DNA of 64,000 bases from Candidatus Wallbacteria bacterium (GTDB lineage Bacteria; Muiribacteriota; UBA6191; JACPRK01), in NCBI GenBank assembly GCA_016213845.1, contig JACQZN010000014.1:1-64000 (forward strand), read 5' to 3'. The translations under genes and the position numbers were made by a program. The stretch's first letter is position 1, and the number at the start of each line of letters is the position of its first letter. The notes beneath the pieces are model-generated. The model searched no databases. It saw only the letters and a program-made list of their open reading frames with translations, and was not told the DNA's origin. Of the stretch, positions 50,701 to 59,944 are shown piece after piece.

Positions 50701-53700
50701 GCCGAGCCCGCATTGCCGACGTTGCGCACCGTGGCGGAGATCCGCGCGACCGCCCGCACCGAGAGCTTCGAGGGCAAGGTTGCCGTCGTCAGGACCAGCT
50801 CGGGGGCGGAGCTCACCGTGATCGACGCCGACGTCACGCCGACATTGTTCGCGTCGGACTCCTCCTCGACCTCGGCCAGCGGGTCTAGCACCGCCTGCAC
50901 GAAGTAGGCGCCCGGCTCCGTCGCCTGCGGCACGGACCGGTTGTCCGACAGCTTCACCGTGCCGCCAGCGGTGATGGACCTACTGGCCAGCTGCGCCCCC
51001 AGGAACGTGCCCGTCGCACCCGGCGTGGAGTCGCGAGAGAGGAAGTACCAGTACGTGAAGGGCTGCGTCAGGGCCAGGCCGCCCTTGTTCTCGACGATGA
51101 GGTCGACCTTGAAGGCGGCGCCGGGCCGCACGGTCGAGGGCGCGCTCAGCTGGCGCACGGCCAGGTCGGGCAGCGCGGAGACGGTGGTGGAGCTGCCGGA
51201 GACTGCGCCGTTGTCGAGCTTGTCGAGCTCACCGGCCAGCAGCCGGTCGGGGTCGATCGCCATCCCGAGGAAGTAGGTGCCCTTCGCAGTGCCGCTGGGA
51301 ATCCTCGCCCCCGTGGAAAACGAGGTGGAGGCCCCGGACGCCAGTGGCGGAAACGAGAGCGTCCCGATCCGCCGCGCGCCGGGCGGCACCTGGCCGGTCG
51401 ACGTGAGGAGCTGCGCCTGCGCGGCAGAGAGCAGCAGGATGGAGGCGCTGAAGGCGCTCGGAAGCGCCTGCTGCCCCTCGTTGACGATCGTTCCGCTGAA
51501 GCTGGCCAGCGCTCCCACCTTGACCGTCGCCGCGCCCAGCACCGAGGTCGCCCGCAGGTCCGCCGGACTCAACACCTGCAGCACGCTGCCGCCCACCAGC
51601 AGGTCGTTCGACCGCGACTGCTGCACCAGCGCGCGCCCGGGATCGACCTGGACCAGCACCCGGTAGGCGCCGGTCGGGAAGTCGAGCGGCAGGGAGGCCG
51701 ACCAGGACGCGGTGGCCGACGCGAAGGCGTCGAGGCCCGGGAACGAAAGCGTTGCGGCGAGCGTGTCGCCCGCGTCGAGCAGGTCGTCGCGGCTGAGCAG
51801 CACGGCCGCCGTGAAGGGCGCTTGCAGCGGCACCGCGCTCGCGTTGGTCACGGTCACCGAGCCCGCGACGCTCGAGCCGGCGCCGGCGGTGGTCGGGAAG
51901 CTGACGCCAGCCGGTTTGAGATCGGGGAAGCTCACCGTCGCTGTGGCGGTCGCCGTGGAGGTGCCGCCCCGGCTGTCGGAGACGGTGAGCTGGAACGCAT
52001 AGGTTGCCGGGACGGTCGTCGAAAAGGACGGGCGCGCGCTGGCCGGATCGAAGAGGCTGACGGCGGGGCCAATCGTCTGGCTCCATACGTAACGGAGCGG
52101 GTCGGAGTCGGGGTCGGTGGAAGCGGAGCCGTCGAGCGTGACGACGACGGCCGCGCCCTGGGTGCCGCCCACGCCCTGGGGGGGACCCACGCGCGCGGTC
52201 GGGCTCGAGTTGCGCTGCACGGTGACGGTGACGTCGGAAGTGGCGGTGCCGCCCCGGCGGTCGTCCACGGTCAGCCGGAAGGTGTACGCGGCGGGCGTAC
52301 TCGAGGTGAAGCTGGGCGTGGGGCTGTTCAGTGGCGCGAGGCCGGCCGGCGGGCCCGAGAGCTGCGCCCAGGAGTAGACGAGCCGATCGCCGTCGGCATC
52401 GCGAGACCCGCGGGCGTCGAGCGCGACCGTGACGGGCCGTCCGTCGGTGCTGGTGACGACCCGGCTGGCGCCTGCGCTGGCGGTCGGGCTGAAGTTGAGC
52501 ACGATGGTGACGACGGAGTTGGCGGTGGAGCGGCCGCCGCGCGGGTCGGTCGTCGTCAGGGTGAACGTGAAGCTGGTGGTGCGGTTGGTGCGGAAGGTGG
52601 CTACGGCGGTGTTGGCCCCGTTGAGCGTCACGGGCGGCACGTTGGTCTGGACCCAGCGGAACGTGATCGGATCGCCGTCGGGGTCCTGCGTCTGCGAGGC
52701 GTCGAGAACGGCGTCGACGGGCGCGCCGTCGGTGGAGGTGAGGACCTGAAGGGCGGGCGCGCTGATGACGGGGCTGGCGTTGGCCAGCGCCCGCACGGCC
52801 ACGCTGGTGGTGGCGGCGCTGCCGTGCTGGTCGTCGACGCGCAGGGACAGGACGAAGAGCCCGGCGCGGTTGGTGGTGAAGGCCAGGGTCGGCGAGGTCG
52901 GGGTCGACAGGAAGACGCTGGGGCCGCCCGTCTGCTGCCAGGAGTAGGCGAGCGCGTCGCCGTCGGCGTCGGAGCTAGCGGTGCCGTCCAGGTCGATGGT
53001 GAGGAAGCGGCCGTCGACCACGATGAAGGGCGGCGTGCCGACGACTCGCGCCGTTGCCACGGGTGTGGCGTTGGCCGACACGGCCAGCTGGCGAGCCGAC
53101 GGCGTCTGGTTGTTGTTCTCCGAGAGCTCCGCCACGGTCAGTCCTGTGTCGGCTACTGCGAACAGGAAGTAGCTGCCGGGGGCCAGGCCGGCCGGCAGCG
53201 CCAGTTGCGGAGCATCCACCGTGAGACTGGCGCCCGTGGTGAGGTCGGTGACGACCTCGGAGCTGCCGGTGAAGAGCAGGCTGCCCTGGGCGCCGTTGGG
53301 GTCGGCCGAGAGGAAGAAGGCGGTCGTGAAGTCGGTGGTGACCGTGCGGTTGCCGCTGTTCTGGAGAACGGCCTGTCCGCGGATCTGGTGGTTCCCCGCG
53401 GTGGCCAGGGGGCTGAAGGAGACGCTGCGGACGACCAGGTCGGGGCCGTCGGCGGGTGTCTGCACGAGGATGGAGACCTCGTCGGTGGATGAGGCGGTGC
53501 TGGGGTCGCTGACGGTCAGGAGGTAGCGGTACTCGCCGGCGACGGTGGGCGTGAAGCTGGCCAGCGCGGTGGAAGCGCCGGCCAGCGGTGGGTTGTCGGG
53601 GCCGCTGATGCGCGACCACGCGTAGGCCATCGCGTCGCCGTCGGGCTCCACGCTGGCGCGGCCGTCGAGCGCGACGACCACGGCGGGGCGCGTCACGAGG

Positions 53701-53798
53701 TCGGGCCCGGCCCGTGCGATCGGGGTGGCGGCCAGGACTGCGCTGGCCGACGCCAGTAGCAGCAGCAGGGGAAGCGCCCGAGAGGCCGTCCGGCGCAT
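47715..53798 (-). CDS. Giant surface protein with PKD-like and CARDB repeats and C-terminal anchor
   Basis: 2,027 residues from ATG 53798 (GTG 53804 is possible). Signal peptide RALPLLLLLASASAVLA. The chain is built of PKD/Ig-like repeats (pattern VALDGRASVEPDGDAMAYAW; LDGSASTDPDSDPLRYVWSQ) and at least five CARDB-like repeats (DLVVRSVSFSPLATAGNHQI, DLRATSVLGAATVKVGALAS, DLAVRQLSAPSTVRPGAAFK). A calcium-binding thrombospondin-3-like stretch (DTDGDGMSNFYERANGLDPA, DTDGDGVTDGVEVSRGTDP) sits about two thirds along. The end is Gly/Ser-rich, then SCALGTGGAGSMLDLLVLPV, a hydrophobic helix and RRRW: a sorting-signal layout (Cys/Gly, helix, Arg cluster). The gene begins 8 bases after metF. Probable adhesin or S-layer-like component. 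Confidence 0.82.
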   Translation of the reverse strand: MRRTASRALPLLLLLASASAVLAATPIARAGPDLVTRPAVVVALDGRASVEPDGDAMAYAWSRISGPDNPPLAGASTALASFTPTVAGEYRYLLTVSDPSTASSTDEVSILVQTPADGPDLVVRSVSFSPLATAGNHQIRGQAVLQNSGNRTVTTDFTTAFFLSADPNGAQGSLLFTGSSEVVTDLTTGASLTVDAPQLALPAGLAPGSYFLFAVADTGLTVAELSENNNQTPSARQLAVSANATPVATARVVGTPPFIVVDGRFLTIDLDGTASSDADGDALAYSWQQTGGPSVFLSTPTSPTLAFTTNRAGLFVLSLRVDDQHGSAATTSVAVRALANASPVISAPALQVLTSTDGAPVDAVLDASQTQDPDGDPITFRWVQTNVPPVTLNGANTAVATFRTNRTTSFTFTLTTTDPRGGRSTANSVVTIVLNFSPTASAGASRVVTSTDGRPVTVALDARGSRDADGDRLVYSWAQLSGPPAGLAPLNSPTPSFTSSTPAAYTFRLTVDDRRGGTATSDVTVTVQRNSSPTARVGPPQGVGGTQGAAVVVTLDGSASTDPDSDPLRYVWSQTIGPAVSLFDPASARPSFSTTVPATYAFQLTVSDSRGGTSTATATATVSFPDLKPAGVSFPTTAGAGSSVAGSVTVTNASAVPLQAPFTAAVLLSRDDLLDAGDTLAATLSFPGLDAFASATASWSASLPLDFPTGAYRVLVQVDPGRALVQQSRSNDLLVGGSVLQVLSPADLRATSVLGAATVKVGALASFSGTIVNEGQQALPSAFSASILLLSAAQAQLLTSTGQVPPGARRIGTLSFPPLASGASTSFSTGARIPSGTAKGTYFLGMAIDPDRLLAGELDKLDNGAVSGSSTTVSALPDLAVRQLSAPSTVRPGAAFKVDLIVENKGGLALTQPFTYWYFLSRDSTPGATGTFLGAQLASRSITAGGTVKLSDNRSVPQATEPGAYFVQAVLDPLAEVEEESDANNVGVTSASITVSSAPELVLTTATLPSKLSVRAVARISATVRNVGNAGSAGFTLSAFLSTDRTLDSTDTLLGSVTGSGLSVGAGTTTEVVASLDPSTPLGDSFLLLSLDSPDAVPQSVEGPPGNLQVAAVTVADEGRGPRVALAYSKSSPVPAGALTITATFDEQLVSVPTLAIDQPGTSDLPATPMTGGGTVFTLRYVVASDNGGQFADGEAVALVANARDRDGNSSAPATNARFVIDTRPPVFTSLNPGSGGPSPETGPLSGRLTDASSVPALTLSVNGGLAQAIPVASDGTFSGSYRLTGDANDLVLTATDQAGNRSTAAVRLLLDTDGDGMSNFYERANGLDPASAADRDADPDRDGLGNFVESTRGTDPNNPDTDGDGVTDGVEVSRGTDPLASGNDPPLADAGSDRSQGPGLVVLDGSRSRDAKGGLLSYSWTQQAGPSVTLSSSSVANPQFAARASGGYVFRLTVRNGAGLTDSRDVRIDVTNLAPVASAGNGQVTVPGRQVTLDGTRSSDANGDTLVYEWSESASNPELGLLQGAQTARPFFSPPRVGAYVFSLVVRDGSQAASEPSTVRVLVINPAGGIAAPSADAGPEQLVDSSAIVGLDGHESADPDGAGAPLSYRWRLVSGPAGAAPITLTNPATARPSFQVSTAGPYRFELVVTDAADDNLESAPSYTTVVVNAPGNHVPRADAGADRFVRLGDMVALDGGGSLDTDRDTLTYQWSQLEGPAAALPSTTGSILPFVPVVAGEYVFGLAVADAVSRSPVDSVRVRVSPDGVNRPPAASARVNGLDGSTQEIRVKIPDAGTLAVTLDGTGSADPDGDPVRYRWRQVSGPVVDLSGADQALASFTPRISRVHGFLLEVTDGIFRSEAIVEVVVDSSANSVPQVGIRGLAGARGVAIGGAVTIDGSGSVDREGTPLLFTWVQTAGPFLDLVGQGTNTLTVTPRVAATYRFRLFVDDGADRSVGRDTTVVASAQTPPAEPGPVTPTTGGGGTTASRPAAASGSSGASCALGTGGAGSMLDLLVLPVLLLPLVRRRW

Positions 53799-53806
53799 CC
53801 TCACAG

Positions 53807-54808
53807 CTAGTCCCTCAGGCGCTCGCGTCCGTTGCCGCGCAACCGTCCCGGCTTCGAGGCCGTCTCCTGGGGCGCGGTCTGGGGTTCCGGCTTCACGCCG
53901 GACCGGTCGGAGGCCGCAGGCGAGGGCGTAGCGACGAGGGCCAGCCGCTCGGGAAACTCGTGCAGGATAGCGTTCAGGGCGTCGAAGTGGTTGAGCGGGA
54001 AGATGTGGATGCCATCGACGTGGCCCTTGACGTCGGCGATGAACTCCCTCGCCAGCCGGATGCCCTCCTCGGCGCTGTCGTTCTTGGTTAGGCGCGCGAA
54101 GATATCGGCCGGCATGTAGATGTCGGGAACGGAGTCCGCGATGACGTGGGCGTTGGCCAGCCCGCGCAGCGGCAGCACGCCGATCAACTTCTTCATCGGG
54201 ATGTCGGCGGTCGCCTCGAGGAACTGTTCGAGGGTCCGGCGCGTGTAGATCGGTTGGGTGATGACGTACTTGGCTCCGCTGTCGAACTTCTTCTGAAGTC
54301 TCTTCGCCTCTACCTTTATGTTCAGCGAATAGGGATTGGCCACGCATCCGAGGAAGAAATCGGGCTTCGTCGACAGCTTTTCGCCGTTTTGCAGCACGCC
54401 TCGGTTCACGCTGCGCACCAGGTCGAGCAGCTGGAAGGAGTTGAGCTGGTAGACCCCCTTGCTCTCCTTGAAGGAGCCGATGCGCGGCGGGTCGCCGGTC
54501 ATGCAGAGGACGTTCTTGATCCCGAGCGCCCAGGTCCCGAGCAGGTAGTCGTGGAGCTTGAGGATGCTCATGTCCCTGCAGGTCAGGTGCATGAGCATCT
54601 CGACGTCCAGCCGGGCGTGGACCAGGTGCGCGAAGGCCATGGCGTTCATGCGCAGCCGGGCCAGCGAATCATCGGTGACCGCGAAGCCGTCGAACGCTCG
54701 GGCCAGCGGGGCGATTCTCCCTAGAATCGGCTCGACGTCGACCCCTCGCGGAGGGTTCAGCTCCGCGGTCAGCACGAATCCGTTGTTCAGCAGGGTCCTG
54801 AAATCCAT
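53807..54808 (-). CDS. metF: Methylenetetrahydrofolate reductase family protein
   Basis: 333 residues. TIM-barrel MTHFR pattern: [96 protein letters not shown] and [20 protein letters not shown]. The N-terminal ELNPPRG replaces the usual E-F/L-x-P-P. The last 45 residues are a Pro/Ser/Arg-rich tail without fold. It should reduce 5,10-methylene-THF to 5-methyl-THF for methionine synthesis; members of this subgroup may also pair with acetogenesis-type partners. An upstream -10-like TATAGT (minus strand, about 54837-54832) suggests its promoter. Confidence 0.85.
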   Translation of the reverse strand: MDFRTLLNNGFVLTAELNPPRGVDVEPILGRIAPLARAFDGFAVTDDSLARLRMNAMAFAHLVHARLDVEMLMHLTCRDMSILKLHDYLLGTWALGIKNVLCMTGDPPRIGSFKESKGVYQLNSFQLLDLVRSVNRGVLQNGEKLSTKPDFFLGCVANPYSLNIKVEAKRLQKKFDSGAKYVITQPIYTRRTLEQFLEATADIPMKKLIGVLPLRGLANAHVIADSVPDIYMPADIFARLTKNDSAEEGIRLAREFIADVKGHVDGIHIFPLNHFDALNAILHEFPERLALVATPSPAASDRSGVKPEPQTAPQETASKPGRLRGNGRERLRD

Positions 54809-54954
54809 CGCGACCTCGAACGTGGCGAACGTTTACTATAACACGATCTCGGCCTTTTCGCATGGCGGGGGCGAGGGGCATCGCCGCGCAAGTCGATTGC
54901 CAGTGGCGGCGGTTTGCTATACTCCGCTTCGCGGGCCATCCCGGCCGTCCGGCC

Positions 54955-56718
54955 ATGAAGATCTCCCATCAGATCGCGCTCACCATCATCATCTTCGTCG
55001 TCTTCGGCGCGGCCGCGACCATCCTCACGTCCTACGGTCTGGAGAAGAAGATCCTCCAGGAAAACGCCGATCTCCACTTCGCGAGCCTGCTGGGCGACAT
55101 CACTTCGCAGACCGAAAAGCTGGTCCAGGCCTCCCCCTATAGCCGGGTGGAGAACTATGAGAAGGTGATGCGCTTCTTCATCGACTCCAAGCTCAAGCAG
55201 GGCTACCGCGACATCCGCTACGTGGCCGTCTACGACACCACTGGGCGCCTGGTCCTGCAGTACCCTATCCAGCTCGAGATGCCCAAGTTCGACATCCTCG
55301 GGCTCTTGGCCAGGGAGCGCATGAGCGTCAAGCAGACCGCACGGGTGGTCCCGCCGCTCTACCACAAGAGCGGCGACCGCCCCGAGCGGATCACCAACAT
55401 CGTCGCCGGCCCCCAGCACGACGTCTACTGGCTGCGCATCGGCCTGGAGCCCACCTACGTCGACGAGATGACCAAGGAGATCATGAGCTACAACTGGACG
55501 ATCCTCGGCGTCGTCCTGGCGCTCTCGATCCTCTTCTCGGCGATGTTCAGCTACCGGATTGCCTCGCCGCTCATCCAGCTCAGCTCCATCGCTTCCCGCA
55601 TCGCTCAAAACGACCTGTCGAACATCAATCTGCCGACCCGCCTGACGACGCACGAGATCCAGGAGCTGGCGCAGAGCTTCCTGACGATGGCGTCCAACCT
55701 GTCGAACATGATCGGGAAGATCCGCGAGTCCTCCAACTACCTGGACATCTTGAGCCAGGAGGTCCGCAAGACCGCCAGCAACATCTCCGGCGGCACGCAG
55801 CGCCAGCAGGTCGCCGTGGAGAAGACCGCCAACTCCGTCCACAGGAGCGCCGAGCGGCTGCGTCAGATCATCGTCGCCGCCGAGGAGGTCCAGAAGGGCG
55901 CCCGCGCCAACGCCGAGACCACGGGGCTGATGGCCGACCGCGTCGCCGAGACCACGTCGAACCTCGACAACCTCGTACATCGCAACTCCAGCATTCTCAA
56001 CAACTCCAGCCAGGCCAGCTCCGTCGTCGCCAAGGTCAACAACGATGCCCGGCTCGGAGACCAGGCGATGCAGAAGGCGATCGACGGCATGACGCAGATC
56101 AACCGCAGCGCCGAGGAGATCAGCCAGCGCAGCACCATCATCAGCGAGATCGCCGAACAGACCAACCTGCTGGCGTTGAACGCCGCCATCGAGGCCGCGC
56201 GTGCCGGCAAGCAGGGCAAGAGCTTCGCCGTCGTCGCCGAGGAGATCAGCAAGCTCGCCGAACGCACCAGCGAGGCAGCCAAGGAGATCACCAACCTCAT
56301 CAACGACAGCCTCGCCAAGGTCGGCGCCGGCGTCGACGACGTCTACCAGACCAGCGCCATCCTCCAGGAGATCACCGCCGGCGTGCTGGAGGTCTCCAAG
56401 CTGATCGTGACCAACTCCGACGTCACCGACGCGCAGTACGAGGACATCAGCGCCATCAGCAACAACGTCCAGAAGATCAACAAGTACACCCCGCAAATCA
56501 CCGCGCTCTCCCGCAGCCAGAGCGACCGCAGCGAGGAGATCGCCCGCCAGGCCGAGGCCTTCATGAATGAAGGTCAAGGCGTCCTGGCCTCCATGGAAGG
56601 CGTCTCCAACATTGCCCGCGCCAACAGCAAAGAAGGCCAGGACCTGCAGATGACCTCCGAGGGCCTCATCTACGCCTCGAAGTCCCTGCACGACCTCATC
56701 AACAAGTTCAGGCTGTAG
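54955..56718 (+). CDS. Methyl-accepting chemotaxis protein
   Basis: 587 residues. Membrane helix 1 ([20 protein letters not shown], about 6-26), periplasmic sensor of about 155 residues with the dCache/sCache-like stretch [20 protein letters not shown], membrane helix 2 ([20 protein letters not shown], about 182-202), HAMP-like linker, and a signalling domain with the conserved hairpin [20 protein letters not shown] and [20 protein letters not shown]. No C-terminal CheR-binding pentapeptide. ATG 54955 is the first start that puts the helix at the N-terminus. No che genes nearby. A possible -10 (TATACT) lies at 54918-54923. Confidence 0.93.
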   Translation: MKISHQIALTIIIFVVFGAAATILTSYGLEKKILQENADLHFASLLGDITSQTEKLVQASPYSRVENYEKVMRFFIDSKLKQGYRDIRYVAVYDTTGRLVLQYPIQLEMPKFDILGLLARERMSVKQTARVVPPLYHKSGDRPERITNIVAGPQHDVYWLRIGLEPTYVDEMTKEIMSYNWTILGVVLALSILFSAMFSYRIASPLIQLSSIASRIAQNDLSNINLPTRLTTHEIQELAQSFLTMASNLSNMIGKIRESSNYLDILSQEVRKTASNISGGTQRQQVAVEKTANSVHRSAERLRQIIVAAEEVQKGARANAETTGLMADRVAETTSNLDNLVHRNSSILNNSSQASSVVAKVNNDARLGDQAMQKAIDGMTQINRSAEEISQRSTIISEIAEQTNLLALNAAIEAARAGKQGKSFAVVAEEISKLAERTSEAAKEITNLINDSLAKVGAGVDDVYQTSAILQEITAGVLEVSKLIVTNSDVTDAQYEDISAISNNVQKINKYTPQITALSRSQSDRSEEIARQAEAFMNEGQGVLASMEGVSNIARANSKEGQDLQMTSEGLIYASKSLHDLINKFRL

Positions 56719-56721
56719 GGA

Positions 56722-56810
56722 GGTTTGAGGCTCGAGAAGTGAGGCTCGAGGGGGAAGGAGTGAGCCTGACTCCTGATCCCTCAAGCCTCAAGCCTCACTC
56801 CTCAAGCCTG
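56722..56810. repeat. Heptad-repeat inverted element, copy D
   Basis: After the chemoreceptor stop, 7-base units such as GTTTGAG, GCTCGAG, AAGTGAG, GCTCGAG run to about 56762, followed by CCTCAAG, CCTCAAG, CCTCACT, CCTCAAG in opposite sense (to 56810). The arms are imperfectly complementary. The unit resembles copy C more than copies A and B. Confidence 0.75.
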
Positions 56811-56887
56811 CCGTGTCTCTTGCCGATACTCCGATCGGCGCGCCCGGAATGGGGCTGCGCTGGCACGCGTACGAAAGGAGCTGGCGA

Positions 56888-58039
56888 GTGAGGTCGAGCA
56901 CGTTCAGGCTGCTGGTGATGGCTCTGGGGATTGGCGGAATCGCCCAACTGGCCTGGGCGCAAGAGATCGACTCGCAGGCGATGGATGAGCCGGGCGCCTA
57001 CGCGGACGCTAGCTTCCCCGAACAGGGCGGCGAGTCCGAGCCCGTCCGGATCCACCGAGGAATGGCCAGCCCGGCAGAGCCCTCGGCCCGCAAGGCCCCG
57101 CGCCGCGGCCGGCGCCAGGCGGCTTTCGACGACGACAGCGGCTTCCGCGGCCGCCACACGAACGCCGGACCCGATCCGGATCTGGCCCGCGAAGAGATGA
57201 CCCGCCGCTCAGGCGACCGCCAGCGCGCCGTCCGCCGCAGCGAACAGCCCGACGAGGTGCGCCACATCGACTCCGAGATGGACAACCTCGACCGCAGCAT
57301 CGGCATGCAGCCGACCTCGGCCGCCGGCCTGACCGTCCGTAACGCGGCCCCCGAGTCGCAGCGCGAGGCTCCGATGCGGCAGAGCTGGAAGCGCACGGGC
57401 GCCACCCGCCAGCGCAAGCACAAGATGGCCCCCTTCTCGGACGATCCGAGCGGCGACCAGGAGCAGGCCTCCTCCCACCGCGATCCGCGCCACGCCTACC
57501 GCCCCAGGCCGACCGCCGACGGCGAGAGTGAAGAGCGTCCCGAGCCCCGCGCGAAGGCCAGGCAGACCGAGATCGACAGCTCCGAAGAGCAGCCCGCCTC
57601 GCGCGAGGAGCGCCCCGCACGCTCGCGTTTCGCGCCGCGCCCGAGCCGCCGCTCTGCGGCAGCCGCCGAAGAGCCCGCCGATTCGGCAAGTTCCGCCCCG
57701 TCGCCCGCCGTGGAGCTGCTCAGCCTCCAGAAGAAGCTCACCCTGATGCGCCGAAAGAACGCCTCCACGGCAGACATGGAGGCCCTCGAGTCCCGCGCCG
57801 CCCAGCTGCGTTCCGGCTGGCACAAGAACGTCCAGGCCGAGCTCGGTGCGCCGGCAGCACGCCCCTCCCGCCAGGCCGAAGCCGCTCCCGAAGAGCCCTC
57901 GGAGCCGTCCGGGGCCCCCTTCTGGAATCGCGACTCCCGCCCCTCCGTCAGCGAGTCCACCGCCCGCCCCGACGAGCTCGAGTCCGAGTCCGACGAGCAG
58001 CCCGCCCCCAGGCGCTACAGCCGCCCGCGGCACATGTAG
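56888..58039 (+). CDS. Secreted, largely disordered charged protein
   Basis: 383 residues from GTG 56888 (AAGGAG 7 bases upstream; ATG 56849 is the alternative). Signal peptide (FRLLVMALGIGGIAQLAWAQ, cleavage near AWA). The mature chain is rich in Arg, Glu, Ser, Pro and Ala with almost no hydrophobic runs, e.g. RKAPRRGRRQ, EERPEPRAKARQ, SRFAPRPSRRSAAA. One short helical patch (VELLSLQKKLTLMRRKNAST, about 277-296) may be a coiled-coil. No family recognised. An intrinsically disordered periplasmic linker or polyampholyte is likely. Confidence 0.6.
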   Translation: MRSSTFRLLVMALGIGGIAQLAWAQEIDSQAMDEPGAYADASFPEQGGESEPVRIHRGMASPAEPSARKAPRRGRRQAAFDDDSGFRGRHTNAGPDPDLAREEMTRRSGDRQRAVRRSEQPDEVRHIDSEMDNLDRSIGMQPTSAAGLTVRNAAPESQREAPMRQSWKRTGATRQRKHKMAPFSDDPSGDQEQASSHRDPRHAYRPRPTADGESEERPEPRAKARQTEIDSSEEQPASREERPARSRFAPRPSRRSAAAAEEPADSASSAPSPAVELLSLQKKLTLMRRKNASTADMEALESRAAQLRSGWHKNVQAELGAPAARPSRQAEAAPEEPSEPSGAPFWNRDSRPSVSESTARPDELESESDEQPAPRRYSRPRHM

Positions 58040-58064
58040 GCCGGGGTCCGGGGCCCGCCCGCCC

Positions 58065-59714
58065 CTACGCTCCCGGGCGAGCGCGGAGGCGCTGCGCGAC
58101 GGCTTCGACGAACGCGGCTGGGAGTTCCAGACCGGCTTCGGCGAAGACTTCCGAGTCGGACTTGCCGGCGGCGTAGGCCAGGACCATCTGGCGCAAGAGC
58201 TCCAGGCCGCGGGGCCGGGCCAGCAGGTGATCCACCATGAGGTAGGCCTGGATGTAGGCCTTTTCGCGCTTCTCGCCGGCACCGACGGCGCTCACCGGCA
58301 GGTAGTCGGCCAGCTCGGTCAGGTCCAGCAACCCAGACGCGAAGGTCTTGCGGTAGTCGACAGCCGTGTAGTCGTAGCCGCCGGCCTGCTTTTCGGCCAG
58401 CCCTTCGAGCAGCCAGAGCGCCATCGGGGAGAAGGCCGGCCGCCCCAGCGCCTGGAAGAGCACCAGGTGCGAGAACTCGTGGAAGATCAGGTGGCGCCCC
58501 AGCTTGCGCTTGTCGGCGGTGTCGATGGAGCCGAAGTAGGCGCTTGAAATAATGATCTCGTCGCTCACGTGGCTGTAGTAGGCGGGCAACAGACTGCCCG
58601 TGCGCGCGAAGATCCAGACGTCGACCTTGGGCGGCATGTACGCAAGCTCGGGGCAGATCTCGCGGTAGGCGTCCTCGAAGATGCCGACGATGTTGTCGAA
58701 GGTGTCGCGTGAAAGCCCGGGTGCGTGGACGAACCGGAAGGGCCCGACCTGCCGCCGCACGCCGCTTTCGACCAGCTCCAGCCGCTCCCGCAGGTTGGCT
58801 TGCAGCGACGTGGCCGCATCGTCGGCGGGCGTCAGCTCCAGCACGCGGTCCAGGGTCGCGATCGCCTTGCGCAGGTGGCCGTTCTGCGCGTAGACCTGCG
58901 CCAGGTCCTTCAGGAAGTTGGCGGCATACCGGTGAATCCCTGTGGAGCGCTCCAGGTACTTCTGGGCCCCGTCGTAGTCCTTCTGGTTGAAGAGGACGAT
59001 GCCCATCATGTAGAGACCGTCGGGGTCGGCGGGGTTGGCCGCCAGCAGCCGCTCGATCGAGTGGCGCGCGCCCTCGAGATCGCGCCTCAAGAACTTGAGA
59101 TCGGCCTGCACGAGGGCGGCTTCCTTCGATGCGGGATCGGCCTCGAGCGCCCTTTCCACGTAACTCGCGGCCAGCTTGTGGTTTCCCCTTTGCAAGTGGT
59201 AGAGAGCCGCCACTGACGGTGCCAGGGCCGATTCGGGGTCCCCCTTGAGGGCCACCCGCAGGTGACGGGCCGCACCCTTGTAATCCTTGACGCCGAGCAG
59301 CGTCCGGGCCAGCAGACTGAGCGCCTCGACATCCTCCGGGGCCGAATCGACAGCCGAGGCGTAGAGCCTGCGGGCCGCTGGGCCATCGGCCATCTCTTCC
59401 TTGATCCGTCCGGCCAGGACGAGCGTTTCGACGTCTCGCGCCCCCTCGTCGAGCGCTGCCTGGAGCAAGCCGTCGGCCTCCTCGAGCCGGTAGTCGGCGA
59501 GGAGCTTGCGCGCCCGGTCCAGCTTCGTCGACCGCGGTCCGTGGGTAAGCGAAGCCGCCAGCGCGGCGCCTGACCGGGAGCGTCCCGTGCGCGCCAGCGT
59601 CGCCGCCCCGCCCGAAGCGGCCTCGGCCCGGTACGCCAGGCTGAGCGCCAGCATCAGGAGGACCGGCACGCGTTTGCGGCGTGCGGGGACCGGGCCCGAC
59701 TCGAGTGTCGCCAT
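58065..59714 (-). CDS. Secreted TPR protein with gluzincin (peptidase MA-like) domain
   Basis: 549 residues. Signal peptide about 12-32 (KRVPVLLMLALSLAYRAEA). Tetratricopeptide repeats cover about 60-310 (EALSLLARTLLGVKDYKGAA, LYHLQRGNHKLAASYVERAL, GLYMMGIVLFNQKDYDGAQK). The C-terminal domain resembles peptidase MA: VDVWIFARTGSLLPAYYSH, zinc motif H-E-F-S-H in HLIFHEFSHLVLFQALG, and WLLEGLAEKQAGGYDY, whose Glu is the likely third ligand. Probably a periplasmic metalloprotease or a relative that recognises unfolded partners via the TPRs. ATG 59714 gives a normal signal peptide; the frame upstream is not coding-like. Confidence 0.82.
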   Translation of the reverse strand: MATLESGPVPARRKRVPVLLMLALSLAYRAEAASGGAATLARTGRSRSGAALAASLTHGPRSTKLDRARKLLADYRLEEADGLLQAALDEGARDVETLVLAGRIKEEMADGPAARRLYASAVDSAPEDVEALSLLARTLLGVKDYKGAARHLRVALKGDPESALAPSVAALYHLQRGNHKLAASYVERALEADPASKEAALVQADLKFLRRDLEGARHSIERLLAANPADPDGLYMMGIVLFNQKDYDGAQKYLERSTGIHRYAANFLKDLAQVYAQNGHLRKAIATLDRVLELTPADDAATSLQANLRERLELVESGVRRQVGPFRFVHAPGLSRDTFDNIVGIFEDAYREICPELAYMPPKVDVWIFARTGSLLPAYYSHVSDEIIISSAYFGSIDTADKRKLGRHLIFHEFSHLVLFQALGRPAFSPMALWLLEGLAEKQAGGYDYTAVDYRKTFASGLLDLTELADYLPVSAVGAGEKREKAYIQAYLMVDHLLARPRGLELLRQMVLAYAAGKSDSEVFAEAGLELPAAFVEAVAQRLRARPGA

Positions 59715-59914
59715 TCGCCGGGAAAAGTAGCTCGCTCTTGGGGCCCCGGCAACAGCCGGCTGCTTCGCCAGTGCCCGACTTTTCGCTCGGAGAGCCGATA
59801 CTTGCCGGGCGGCAGGCCACCTTTCGCGGCGCCATCCGACATGAACCGGCGACCTGAGGCTGGTTCTGTGGTATCGAGACCATGAAGGCAATGGTCGAGC
59901 GGCTTTCGAGCCTG

Positions 59915-59944
59915 TTGACAGCTCCCGGGAGGCGATGGTAAAAG
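59915..59944 (+). promoter_or_regulatory. Promoter of the Gld-type ABC operon
   Basis: TTGACA (59915-59920), 18-base spacer, TAAAAG (59939-59944). It is the only good plus-strand promoter before the ABC ATPase gene, 280 bases upstream of its ATG, and follows the divergent TPR-protease gene. Confidence 0.55.

Noticed and set aside
47715-54347. One continuous open frame of 2,210 codons on the minus strand
   Set aside because: The first about 183 codons overlap metF in another frame, are Arg/Pro-rich without fold and precede a normal signal peptide; the real start is 53798 (or 53804).
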